The translations under genes were made by a program, and so were the position numbers. The notes beneath the pieces are model-generated. The model was not told where the DNA came from and did no database searches. It saw only the letters and a list, made by a program, of their open reading frames with translations. Shown here piece after piece: positions 34,999 through 45,387 of a stretch of 64,000 nucleotides of DNA; the stretch's first letter is position 1, and the number at the start of each line of letters is the position of its first letter. Origin of the DNA: Cylicocyclus nassatus (taxonomy: Eukaryota > Nematoda > Chromadorea > Rhabditida > Strongylidae); assembly GCA_958299035.1 (NCBI GenBank), contig CATQJL010000001.1, forward strand, positions 75,413,594 to 75,477,593, read 5' to 3'.

Positions 34999-35465
34999 GG
35001 TCTTATTAGAGATTGACCCAAAGTCGAAATCGGCTTTTTAAATGAAATATATATCAATCTGGGATCAAACGCTAATTCCAAATCTGTCCTTTTTTTAGCC
35101 AAGCGCCTTTAGACGCTAAGTTTTGAGTATTTCTTGGAGCAAAGAAATGGTAGCAAAATCCAAGTAAAATCAAGGTTATGGTAAAATCAGCGTTCAAATG
35201 AAGAAACGTAAGTACGATTATATTAGACAGTTTTTTGAATGTATATATAGTGCTCTGTTAATTAATACTCAACCATTTGCGCAATGACGAATTTGCTCAA
35301 GTTGCATGCTCAATTCTTTAAGTCAACAAACTCTTATAACTCAGCGTTTAGAGGCGCTTTGCAGGTAGCAAGCACAGTTTTGGAATCAGCATTTGATGTT
35401 CTTCGGATTGGTATATACTTCATGTGGAAATCCGATTTCGATTCCGGGTCCTCTTCTTGTTAGTC
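34999..35465. mobile_element. Diverged TIR element
   Basis: Left AGTCGAAATCGG and right CCGATTTCGATT are inverse, and CCAAATCTGT(C) with AAGCGCCT..AGACGC on the left mirrors GCGTTTAGAGGCGCTT on the right. The arrangement, including the GCGCC(T/T)TAGACGC phrase, parallels 19739-20213, so it belongs to the same TIR family. The right end reads TCTTCTTGTTAG. Confidence 0.55.
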
Positions 35466-36769
35466 CTTACATGGACACCTTTAAAGGCATTGTCCAAACA
35501 AACTGAGGTTGGTGAGATCGAGAGCAACGCTATAGGTCAAGTCTGATCGAAGAAGGTGCATTCTGAAGCGAGATAAACGCTCTTGGAGAGACTAATTATA
35601 AGTTTTGCAACTACTCTTATTTTTTTCTGTGAACATGATGCACTCAAATTCAATCATTATGTAGGCTATGAGGTAGGCTACAAGCGCAGCTACAGTTTTG
35701 CCATTCTGACGTCGCAGTTATGGTTACGGTAGGTATATGGTATGAGTGGAAAAATTATAAAATATTGCAGATTTGACTAAAATCTGGCGTAAGAAGGTTA
35801 CCCGACATGCTCATCACGAATACGATACTATCGCATGATAAAGATTTTCCTGCACGATAACTGTAGGTTAATGGTGCGTTTCAATTAACGAATATGATAT
35901 CCGTGTTTTGCAGGTTAAATACCCACCCTCCCCCCCTCCCAATCAAAGTTTCAGCGACTCAACAGCCTAATATCTGCTGAGTTACTGGTTACATAGCTTG
36001 TCCTTTTTCTTTGTACTTTTGTAGAGGTAACTTAGCTTTAGGTAGCTTTTCTTGTAAGAAAAGGACGGTACAGCATCCCGCCTCCAATGTATGTGCGTTC
36101 CTCCAACGCGTGTTGCTCGCTTAGAAGGACTTATGAACGTCTGTTGTACGATAATAACAATGATCGTTAATCTTAAAACTACTTTTTCATCTGCACACTA
36201 TACAAATCTTAGATGTTAGATGAATGACCTTCGACATTATCATGTCACAACGGCTGTAAGGCACAGTCGCAAACATGTTCGCACTTTGTGTGTATTCCAC
36301 TAGCTCAAAAAGGTGTGTTGCAGTTGTTAAAGCAGGAATTGAAAGTCATGTGACTTCACATTACTCGGCGCTATGGATTCCATACAAACAGACCCCTCCC
36401 CAATGCTAACAAGCTCAGGCCTAAGTGCTAGTGCGTGATATGCAAATGCAAGAGGAGTCTAGCAGTAAAAGTAATTGGACAAGAATTTCGCTTGTTTGCA
36501 GAAATATGTAGACGAATAATCATGCTAAGGAGACGTAGCTAATCACTTGAAAGATATCATAAGATTTGAACTCAGTGCCGCATGCGCTGACATCTTGCTG
36601 GGAAGGGAAAATGGCAGCTTAAAAGGATGCTTTATGCCTTAAAGCTGCAAATAGCTGGGTTTCATGCTGTCTAGTTGTCCGTAATTATTACATCCTTCAT
36701 TATGAATAGCCGCATGTTCAGCTTTCTGTATGATACCTTGATGATTCCCAACTGCATACCATCTTTTCT
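35466..36769. other. Spacer with no recognised gene
   Basis: About 1.3 kb; no coding signature or repeat structure that I can support. Confidence 0.3.
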
Positions 36770-37216
36770 TCGAAGTTATTTTTTTTCGAAGTCAGTAAAA
36801 ACATTTCAAAGTTTGTTTATCTATCATTGTTTATCCAACAGTGCTAATCATGTTTTTGCTGAAAACAAGTGATGTTTCGAAGTTATGAGATTTGCGATGA
36901 ACCACAAGTCGAAAGTTGAGGTTTGTCGAAAAGATCAATATTCCAAAATCTCGTGTTCTTATCAGCACGCTTAGCACCGTCAGGTTGAATAATCAGTACA
37001 ACTTTGGGAGGTTTTTGCTAACTTTGAAGGAAGAAAAGAATTTATAAAGAAGGCAGTCGGTAGCGTGGTATTATCAGGGGATCATATGAGAAGCTGGAAA
37101 ATGTGGCTTGTACAGCTTCTGGTTCAATATGTTTACAGTAAAGGATGGTGGAAATACTAACGGATAGGAAGACAGCGTGAAATCTACCACCTGGAGCTTT
37201 GGGACATAAAGCTTTT
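36770..37216. repeat. Dispersed repeat family R, copy 2
   Basis: Parallels 6656-7130 through the whole length (GTAAAAACATTT, CCAACAGTGCTAATCATGTT, CAAGTCGAAAGTT, AGAAGCTGGAAAATG, ACATAAAGCTT) and runs straight into the assembly gap. Confidence 0.5.
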
Positions 37217-37716
37217 NNNNNNNNNNNNNNNNNNNNNNNNNNNNNNNNNNNNNNNNNNNNNNNNNNNNNNNNNNNNNNNNNNNNNNNNNNNNNNNNNNNN
37301 NNNNNNNNNNNNNNNNNNNNNNNNNNNNNNNNNNNNNNNNNNNNNNNNNNNNNNNNNNNNNNNNNNNNNNNNNNNNNNNNNNNNNNNNNNNNNNNNNNNN
37401 NNNNNNNNNNNNNNNNNNNNNNNNNNNNNNNNNNNNNNNNNNNNNNNNNNNNNNNNNNNNNNNNNNNNNNNNNNNNNNNNNNNNNNNNNNNNNNNNNNNN
37501 NNNNNNNNNNNNNNNNNNNNNNNNNNNNNNNNNNNNNNNNNNNNNNNNNNNNNNNNNNNNNNNNNNNNNNNNNNNNNNNNNNNNNNNNNNNNNNNNNNNN
37601 NNNNNNNNNNNNNNNNNNNNNNNNNNNNNNNNNNNNNNNNNNNNNNNNNNNNNNNNNNNNNNNNNNNNNNNNNNNNNNNNNNNNNNNNNNNNNNNNNNNN
37701 NNNNNNNNNNNNNNNN
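37217..37716. other. Assembly gap (500 N)
   Basis: Exactly 500 unknown bases, a conventional placeholder length rather than a measured gap. Any open frame drawn through it is meaningless. Confidence 1.
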
Positions 37717-37717
37717 A

Positions 37718-37742
37718 AAGCAGTGGTATCAACGCAGAGTAC
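37718..37742 (+). other. cDNA/WGA adapter sequence left in the assembly
   Basis: The first bases after the gap match the 25-nt SMART-type cDNA/template-switch PCR primer: AAGCAGTGGTATCAACGC, then AGAGTAC. This is an artificial sequence, so the contig to the right of the gap begins with library adapter. PLE sequence follows after one base. Confidence 0.9.
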
Positions 37743-37743
37743 T

Positions 37744-38340
37744 AAACATTCAAGAAGAACTCCAAAAAAGATGGGTGAACAGAGTATCAATCGGGTACCT
37801 CTGTGCCTGCCTTTCATTTCCGAACGAGTCACTGCCGCAATCAAACAATGCCTAGTACAAGCACAGTTGGAGAAAGACGTCATACTTATCAATATTCCGC
37901 GGGCTAACCTCAAGAGACAGTTAGTTCGCAACAGATTGTATGATAGTGCTTGTATTACACGAGACTGCGTAGTGTGCCCCTACGGAAAAGCAGGAGACTG
38001 CGCGAAATGTGGCGTTGTCTACCAAATTGAATGTATGAGCTGCTCTGCCATTTATATTGGAGAAACAGGTCGGCCGCTAAGCGTAAGGATAAGCGAGCAT
38101 TTAGCCAGCAAAAAACGACAGAGTATAGTGTCTCCTTTAGGTAGACACAGAAATGTAGAGCACAACGGTGACGATTACAACATCAAATGCAAGATTCTGG
38201 CCTTCGAAGATCAAATCGCTGCCCGAAAGGCTCTAGAAGCATCTTACATACTTGCCCGTGACCCAAAAATGAACGGCAAGAATGAAAAGCTTTCTATCAC
38301 AAGTGATCTATTGCCATATCTTGCGCTATGCGAACTATGA
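37744..38340 (+). pseudogene. 3' fragment of a PLE ORF (GIY-YIG part)
   Basis: Base-for-base the same as 44791-45387: the region after the reverse transcriptase through the GIY-YIG endonuclease, ending at the same TGA. The 5' part of the gene is missing because the contig starts here with adapter. It contains the CPYG..C..CG zinc-like knuckle, YIGETGRPLSVRISEH and the rest of the endonuclease. It is part of the 920-bp identical segment 37744-38663. Either the end of an upstream tandem PLE copy (as PLEs often form) or an artefact of the same library molecule as the adapter. Confidence 0.8.
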
Positions 38341-38561
38341 GATTGTCACCCTTACTTAAGCCATCTCATAGTGATCCAACTGCTCATTCGACAAGTTACT
38401 CGAGCACGTCCTGAAGCAGCATACGCTGCTGCCACGGTGATACACTTGGTGGGTAGACTTTCACGCCCAATCTCTCAATCTCCACCCGAGACGAATCGAA
38501 TACGCGGGTGTGAAGAGGTTTTGGCGGCAAGGAAAGTAATATCAGAGTGACTGACTCCTTT

Positions 38562-38603
38562 CCAGGCCTCTGAAGACGGTGTTTAACCGAAACGTAAGGC
38601 AGG
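38562..38603 (+). ncRNA. Hammerhead-ribozyme-like motif, upstream copy
   Basis: Contains CTGAAGA (CUGANGA core, 38570-38576), a short stem-loop CGGT..ACCG, then GAAACGTA. The flanking GCCT (38566-38569) and AGGC (38597-38600) pair as stem I, extended by CC/GG. Type I hammerheads with a minimal stem III are known from PLE pseudo-LTRs. The fit is imperfect: the last pair of stem II uses the G normally unpaired in GAAA, or else a C is bulged. Stem III would be only ACGU, self-complementary, possibly requiring dimers. Confidence 0.45.
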
Positions 38604-38666
38604 AATAAAGTGTATCACCAATAAAAACCTGTACGGCATAGAAGAATTGTCAAAGTTATAAACTAA

Positions 38667-41600
38667 ATGCCCAGGTTACAAGAAAAGAGGACTTATAGTT
38701 TAATCTCTGAAGTACCGCCGAACATGTCCTCATTAGTGCGAGAAGCATTAGCTTACCGCCAGAAAGTCGTGGTCACTCGACAGCAGCTGACATTCCTCAA
38801 ACGTTGCAAGTCGACCGGAATGTTTCCACACTTCATCGCAAATAAGAAGTTGGGAGTGACATGCGGTTTACCAGAAAATCACCCAAGGATACGTGGACTC
38901 AATACGAACATTCTCAAAGTGGTGATCAAAGAAAAGCAGCGCACGCTATACTCCAACCTGCTGAAGTGTCAAACTAAAGAAGACTCATGCCGACGATATT
39001 TGAGTGATAATATGTGGTTGAGGATCGAAAGCGCGTCAAAACAGATATGCGACTCCTTGCGGTCTAAAACCAAAGCTCGACTTCGCGAAAAATTCGAAAA
39101 ACTCTCGGGCGAAGGTAAGCGGAGTCTTTTGGGTGCCGATCATAGGTGCGATAGGGGGAGCCGGGCTCTCCCCAGGTGAAGGGGGTCTCGGCTGTTTCCG
39201 ACCTTCCAGGGTGAAGGGGGTATGTGAGTCTAGGGGGGGGGGAGGAAGACAGAAAAGTTAAAAAAGCGTGGTATGAAGAGCTTTAATTTGTACCTTATTT
39301 AGGCACAAATTGAAAAAAAATTTACAAATTTTCAAAAAAAATTAACAAATTTTAAAAAATTTGATTATGAAGATCTGTGCTCCTGTTTCACTGCATCAAC
39401 AAAAACCGAAAGCAATAAGGTTTATCTCAAAAGATGTACAAGTTAGGAACAACTTCATTTCCTGCACATCATCATCAACAATGTCACTATCGCTAACGTC
39501 AGAGACAACAAGTTCGCTGCCTGAAAAATCTTCTTCTTCCTCCAAAAGGTCATCGGAGTAGAAGTAGAATTGCGTGCAAAAGCGTTCTGAGTCGAAAATG
39601 GATTTAAAACTTTTTTCTTCTTCTAAGCGCTTTTGTGATTTTTTTTCCTGGCCCTCTGGTAGCACCAGGAAGTTAGCGGGTAGGTGACCAGTTTCTTCAT
39701 AGCATCTTTTAGGATATTTCAAAAATTCATACGGTAACAGCCTTTATGAACCACTTATACCAACCCTTTGAATGAAGTTTTTAGATAACAATATGTTCAG
39801 TAGAAGGTAATTGAGTAATTGCTTAAGTAATTGCTTAGATGCTCGATCGTTGTACGACTTCTGCGTTGTGTTCTGATAACAGAGTAGATAGAAAATTTCT
39901 TTCTCTGCCTCTGCCGTGCTAGTCGGAATGGAAACTAGCTTTGCTAGTAAGTCCATCAGATTTTTGCGGTAAGTAATGGGGAAAGAGCGAGATCACATAT
40001 GCTTTCGCAGCACAAGAAGGAAATATTGTATACTTTTTTGGGCCTTGTCGAACTCTGGCTTCACCTCCTCTGGCATACGCCCTGTTAACTGATGAGAAAG
40101 CTGCTCAACTTTCTTTACCAGCATCTGCGGAATAGCCGAAAAAAGTAGGTGCTATGCTGCGCGTTTTTTTCAATATCATAGGTCATAATGACAAGGCGAA
40201 TAACTTCCAAAAGCATAAAGCACAGAGTTGGGTTCGCACTCCAGTCGGGATCTAGGAGCAGTAGCTATGCTTTGTACTAACACCTTCCTTTTGTTCATAT
40301 CCATGTTTGTGAATTTAGCAGCTTTGAAATCTTCAGCAACCTGAAGATCAGCAATGGACTCCCTGGACATTTCCTCATTGAAACTAGGCAATCTGCTTGG
40401 ATTCCTTATGTAGGAAATCAGAGAGTTTCGCTCAATTGTCAACTTTGTATCAATGTCGATAACATTTTCGTCGGCGTAAGATTCTCCTTCTGCCTCGCTG
40501 TTGAACTGGAACACATGCGAGTCATCTGCGATTTTGTAAAGTATTCTGCCTGCCGTTTCCTCTTCAAACTGCCAACCTTTCCAAAAAATTGAGGGATATT
40601 TCAATAACATGTTATTCTTCTGAATGTCTTAGAGTTTTTGATTCATTGGAACCAACCATTGTCTACAAATCAGGTAAGGTGAGTCTAGAGCGTTTTCACA
40701 AAAGTGACCTTCTTCAGCACTAGGTTTACAGAGTATAGATTCCAGAAATGGGCGGGTTTTTGTGTGAAGGTGTGGAAATTCACCAATCTCCCATAGTTTT
40801 TTGAGTGTGTGCTAAGAATGATGGCATAACTGTCAATCAAAAGCGCATTTTTTACCAAAAAACGTAAACATATAACAACGATAAGCACGCTCAAATAGAC
40901 GCGTTCGCTCACGTTCCCGTTAGTGCTGATAACGATTTCAATCCACAGCACATTTTTTACTATTAACTTGCTCCACCTCGCTCTTATTAGGTCGTCCAGA
41001 AAGTTTTTGCACACGAATTTCAAAATTCATAACTTCTGATGTTTCCAACCGATTTGACTGCTTCCAATTTTATGTGAAAGTGTAAGCCATGCTCTTTATA
41101 ATGACATCTCAGCTGCTTAGTAATGGTCATCTGTTGCATAGATAGGAGCGATAGAAGAAAAATGGTAAAAATTTCAAATTTCTGTGTAGGGTTATAAAAA
41201 ATCGGAGACTTGCAACAAAAATCGGAGCAGTCAGTACTGTAGGATCTTTCACCAGCTCTTTCTAACAGTGCAAAGTTTGCGCCGATTGAGCGTCTCCATG
41301 AAAAGCTACGATTTCCCTGAAAAATGCCAAAATAAATCAAATTCGCCTTTTTGTACTGCTTGCTCGGAAATTATAACTTTTCATGGAGACGCTCAAGAGC
41401 AAACTTTGCACTGTTAGAAAGAGTTGGTGAAAAAACCTAAAATACCGACTGCTCCGATTTTGTTGCAAGTTTCTGATTTTTTATGACCCTACACAAAAAT
41501 TTAAATTCCGAGTGATTTTGTTTGAGCTTCTATCTATGCAAGAGATGACCATTACTAAGCAGATGGGATGTCATTACAAAGAGCATGACTTACCCTTTCA

Positions 41601-44600
41601 CATAAAAGTGAAAGCAGTCAAATCGGTTGGAAAAATCAGAAGCTATGAATTTTTGAAAATTGTGCTCAAAAACTTTCGGGACGACCTATACAATGTGTTG
41701 GCTTTTATGGGTTACCGGAGAAAATGATTTTTAGAGCCGGGAAGCAAAGAAGCTCTAACATGCTGTATACCATTCGAAAGCTGAGATCATGGAGAATCGA
41801 CGTAGACCGTCGACTTTTTTCTAGGTCTTCTGTGCCGCGAGATATGAGGGATTTTATGTGCTTCAAAAATTAACTGATTTTGTGTCCTCACTTTCTGCTC
41901 TCCAAATGAATGCTACGAGAAAGTCGACGGTCTACGTTTGTTAATGAAGACTTGCTCTTTAACACAGATAGATAAGCAGCAGTGATTAGGTCTTCATTTG
42001 GCAGAAATCTGCTGTTGAAAATGACCATGTTTTCAGATAAAATGCAGTGTATCTCTCGGTAGAGGGGGGCTAGAAAGAAGTCGACGGTCTAGGTCGAATC
42101 CCCTTTTCCTAAGCTTTCGAATGGTATATAGGTTGCTGGGCGAAAAAACGGACCAGTTTTCAAAAATGGGGTGGAGATATTTACTATTAGCTTGCTCCAA
42201 TCCGGCTCCACCAATGTATTGGCTTTTATCGGTTACCGGAGAAAATGATTTTTAGAGCCGGAAAGCAAAGAATCCCTAACATGCTGTATACCATTCGAAA
42301 GCTGAGATCATGGAGAATCGACGTAGACCGTCGACTTTTTTCTAGGTCTTCTGTGCCGCGAGATATGAGGGATTTTATGTGCTTCAAAAATTAACTGATT
42401 TTGTGTCCTCACTTTCTGCTCTCCAAATGAATGCTACGAGAAAGTCGACGGTCTACGTTTGTTAATGAAGACTTGCTCTTTAACACAGATAGATAAGCAG
42501 CAGTGATTAGGTCTTCATTTGGCAGAAATCTGCTGTTGAAAATGACCATGTTTTCAGATAAAATGCAGTGTATCTCTCGGTGGAGGGGGGCTAGAAAGAA
42601 GTCGACGGTCTAGGTCGAATCCCCTTTTCCTAAGCTTTCGAACGGTATATAGGTTGCTGGGCGAAAAAACGGACCAGTTTTCAAAAATGGGGTGGAGATA
42701 TTTACTATTAGCTTGCTCCAATCCGGCTCCACCAATGTATTGGCTTTTATCGGTTACCGGAGAAAATGATTTTTAGAGCCGGGAAGCAAAGAAGCCCTAA
42801 CATGCTGTATACCATTCGAAAGCTGAGATCATGGAGAATCGACATAGACCGTCGACTTTTTTCTAGGTCTTCTGTGCCGCGAGATATGAGAGATTTTATG
42901 TGCTTCAAAAATTAAGTGATTTTGTGTACTTACTCTCTTCTCTCCAAAATGCTACGAGGATAAATAAATAATATAAATAAACACAAATACCGTTTCTTTA
43001 GTAAATTTATGAGTGTACTTGTTGTTTGAGGTACCTAGCCTGCTTTTCATAACGATTTTTATCATATTCTCAGAGTACGATACCAATCTCAGCCCAGGTG
43101 AAGGGGGTCATCGGGAGTTTGGCCTCAAAGTGAAGGGGGTAAGATCCATCACTCCCCCTATCGCAACTATGGTGCCGATAGAAATCCACCAGTAGTTCAC
43201 ACTCTTGATACTATGACTGCTCGATCGAATGAAAACGCAAGTACGGCAAGAGTCACGGTGCTAGGTAAAGCTCAAATCTCACCTAATGCTGTTGAATTTT
43301 TGAGTCTAGGACCTTCGTTTGCACCTACCCAGAATATAACAGCGAAAACTTATCGCAGCGTGTTAGGATCACTGCAACGATTAAGAGACCAGCTTCGGAT
43401 TAAGTTAAGACATGATGACCAACCACAAACAATCGATGCTCTAAGTAGAAGGACACTACCACCAATACCATTCCCATCTTCTTTCTACAAGGAGCCTGAG
43501 CCTTACGCTGTAGCCGACACAAAGTTCCGAATACTTTCTATGGGTATTTTGAACATTCTCAACGAAAATAAAAACATAAGAAGATCTAACTTAACGCATG
43601 CGCAGCAGCAAGGCTTTAGGGAGATGAGAGAACTGACCAGTAATGGTACTATCCGCCTTTCGGTCAGTGACAAAGGTGGAGAGTTTGTAGTCATGTCACA
43701 AGACCTTGACCGCGAGATAGTTGAAGAACATCTGTCAGATAGAACTATTTATCAACCATCATGTGAGAAAGATTTTATATCACAAAGTAAGAAGCTAAAT
43801 CACATCTGGACATTGATAGGTAGAGAAGCTGGCCTTCACGAGAAATTCCTTACTAGACTCAAGCTAGAAACCCCAACATGCCCTGTCTTTTATGGCTTAA
43901 TTAAAACGCACAAACTCTCTTTGCTCGATTTGCAATCTGTGTCTGCAAAAACCTATAAGATACGACCCATCGTCAGTTGCACCAATGGGCCAACGGATCG
44001 AATATCTTGGTTCCTTGTCAAAATTGTCAGCCAACTTTTGAACAGAATACCGGCCCACCTGAGCAGCACAAGTCATTTTCTAGAGTTACTACGCCAAACG
44101 AAGTTTAATGAGAATTGCGCGTATGAGACGTTCGATGTTAACTCTTTGTATACAAATGTATCCATTGGAAGCGCCTTGCAAGCACTTTCTGAAATGCTGG
44201 ACTCACATGGCACAACCATGATGATGTACGGCCTCAGCAAGACGCGCATCGTAACGCTCATCAAAGAATGCTTGAACTGCAATATTTTCAGGTGGTGTGG
44301 AAAATATTACGCGCAGATTAGAGGGCTGGCAATGGGCCAAAGATTAGCACCCGTGTTAGCAATCTGCTACATGAGCAAGATAGAACAACCTGTGCTATTC
44401 AGAAGCCCGCTTATGTACTGCAGGTATATTGACGATTGCTGTATTATAACATCCACTCAGTCCGAAATGGACGAGTGCTTCAATATACTAAATCAGCAAT
44501 CGCAGTACATAAGCCTGACAAGAGAAAAACCGCGAAACGGGTGGCTCCCTTTCTTGAATACGCAATTGATGATGAATAAAGGCTCAGTTAGCATCAAATG

Positions 44601-45387
44601 GTATCGCAAAGAGAGTAAGAAAAACATAATTTTGCACGCAAAGTCCGCACATCCGATGGCCGTCAAACGAGCTGTCATTCACAATATGTTTGAGACGGCA
44701 AAGAACATCAGTAGTGGCAGACGTGAACGAGATGAATCATTAAAAATGGCAGCTATGATTATGACGTCAAATGGATATACAATGCAGCCCAAACATTCAA
44801 GAAGAACTCCAAAAAAGATGGGTGAACAGAGTATCAATCGGGTACCTCTGTGCCTGCCTTTCATTTCCGAACGAGTCACTGCCGCAATCAAACAATGCCT
44901 AGTACAAGCACAGTTGGAGAAAGACGTCATACTTATCAATATTCCGCGGGCTAACCTCAAGAGACAGTTAGTTCGCAACAGATTGTATGATAGTGCTTGT
45001 ATTACACGAGACTGCGTAGTGTGCCCCTACGGAAAAGCAGGAGACTGCGCGAAATGTGGCGTTGTCTACCAAATTGAATGTATGAGCTGCTCTGCCATTT
45101 ATATTGGAGAAACAGGTCGGCCGCTAAGCGTAAGGATAAGCGAGCATTTAGCCAGCAAAAAACGACAGAGTATAGTGTCTCCTTTAGGTAGACACAGAAA
45201 TGTAGAGCACAACGGTGACGATTACAACATCAAATGCAAGATTCTGGCCTTCGAAGATCAAATCGCTGCCCGAAAGGCTCTAGAAGCATCTTACATACTT
45301 GCCCGTGACCCAAAAATGAACGGCAAGAATGAAAAGCTTTCTATCACAAGTGATCTATTGCCATATCTTGCGCTATGCGAACTATGA
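38667..45387 (+). CDS. Penelope-like RT/GIY-YIG protein, 880 residues, two exons
   Basis: Exon 1 38667-39114 (149 codons plus one base) and exon 2 43193-45387. Donor GAAG|GTAAGC and acceptor CCACCAG join in phase. Exon 1 has the basic helical N-terminus (SSLVREALAYRQKVVVTRQQ; KKLGVTCGLPENHPRI). Exon 2 begins with VTVLGKAQISPNAVEFLSLG, then RT motifs KTHK, RPIVSCTNGPT, FDVNSLYTN (motif A, catalytic D), AMGQRLAPVLA (motif B), YIDDC (motif C, catalytic DD) and WLPFLNTQL (motif D). After a linker there is CPYG..C..CG and the GIY-YIG nuclease, read as VYQIECMSCSAIYIGETGR, followed by R..EH. RT plus C-terminal GIY-YIG defines the EN(+) Penelope-like family; it copies RNA primed at nicked DNA in the nucleus. 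The open frame from ATG 43213 alone would lose the N-terminus. Confidence 0.85.
39396..40625 (-). pseudogene. Minus-strand protein-coding remnant inside the PLE intron
   Basis: Three consecutive minus-strand frames look protein-like. 40610-40176 (144 residues) has KYPSIFWKGWQFEEETAGRI and an acidic middle. 40131-39744, starting after a CCGCAG acceptor-like site, reads MLVKKVEQLSHQL..., passes one in-frame TGA near 39995 (CATATG|TGA|TCTCGC) and continues YRKNLMDLLAKLVS to a stop. 39722-39396 has an acidic DDLLEEEEDFSGSE segment. All read in the same direction, so they probably derive from one gene or transposon ORF that has decayed. I do not recognise the family. Confidence 0.4.
40987..41689. 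mobile_element. Palindromic mariner-type MITE inside the PLE intron
   Basis: Left TTAGGTCGTCCAGAAAGTTT, right the near-inverse ending GGGACGACCTA, TA flanks. Same family as 13229-13930 by inner phrases (GCATAGATAGGAGCGATAGA and inverse). It split the first unit of the neighbouring 521-bp array: CTTGCTCCACC lies to its left, CAATGTGTTGGC to its right, and these are contiguous in the later units. Confidence 0.75.
41690..42955 (+). repeat. 521-bp tandem repeat, about 2.4 units
   Basis: Units begin CAATGT(G/A)TTGGCTTTTAT at 41691, 42212 and 42733, exactly 521 bp apart, with very few differences. Each unit contains CGTAGACCGTCGAC and two inverse versions GTCGACGGTCTA. The piece 40955-40986 left of the MITE belongs to a preceding unit. 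The last unit breaks off near 42955, replaced by AT-rich sequence. Confidence 0.9.

Larger units (their letters stand above)
37744..38663 (+). repeat. Upstream partial PLE copy (pLTR-like)
   Basis: 920 bp identical to 44791-45710 (constant offset 7047), including ORF end, 3' UTR, hammerhead-like motif and the 3' end GTTATAAAC. It directly abuts the start of the full element (TAAATGCCC), the head-to-tail arrangement called a pseudo-LTR in Penelope-like elements. Confidence 0.85.
39115..43192 (+). other. 4078-bp intron of the PLE gene
   Basis: GTAAGC at 39115 and CAG ending at 43192; a second AG three bases later (CAGTAG) would also keep frame. Near its ends lie matched sequences: GGTGCCGAT in direct orientation (39132-39140; 43171-43179), CATAGGTGCGATAGGGGGAG (39141-39160) complementary to 43152-43171 with one mismatch, and CCCAGGTGAAGGGGGTC repeated directly (39171-39187; 43093-43109), each followed ~36 bp later by GTGAAGGGGGTA. 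The interior holds a minus-strand ORF cluster, a mariner-type MITE and a 521-bp tandem array. Confidence 0.75.

Noticed and set aside
37074..37931. 285-codon minus-strand frame and others across 37184-37855
   Set aside because: They run through 500 unknown bases and are meaningless; the real coding there is the PLE fragment on the plus strand.
43213..45387. 724-residue PLE ORF starting at ATG 43213 as a complete protein
   Set aside because: The N-terminal PLE region is encoded in 38667-39114 and splices in frame to 43193, so 43213 is an internal methionine.
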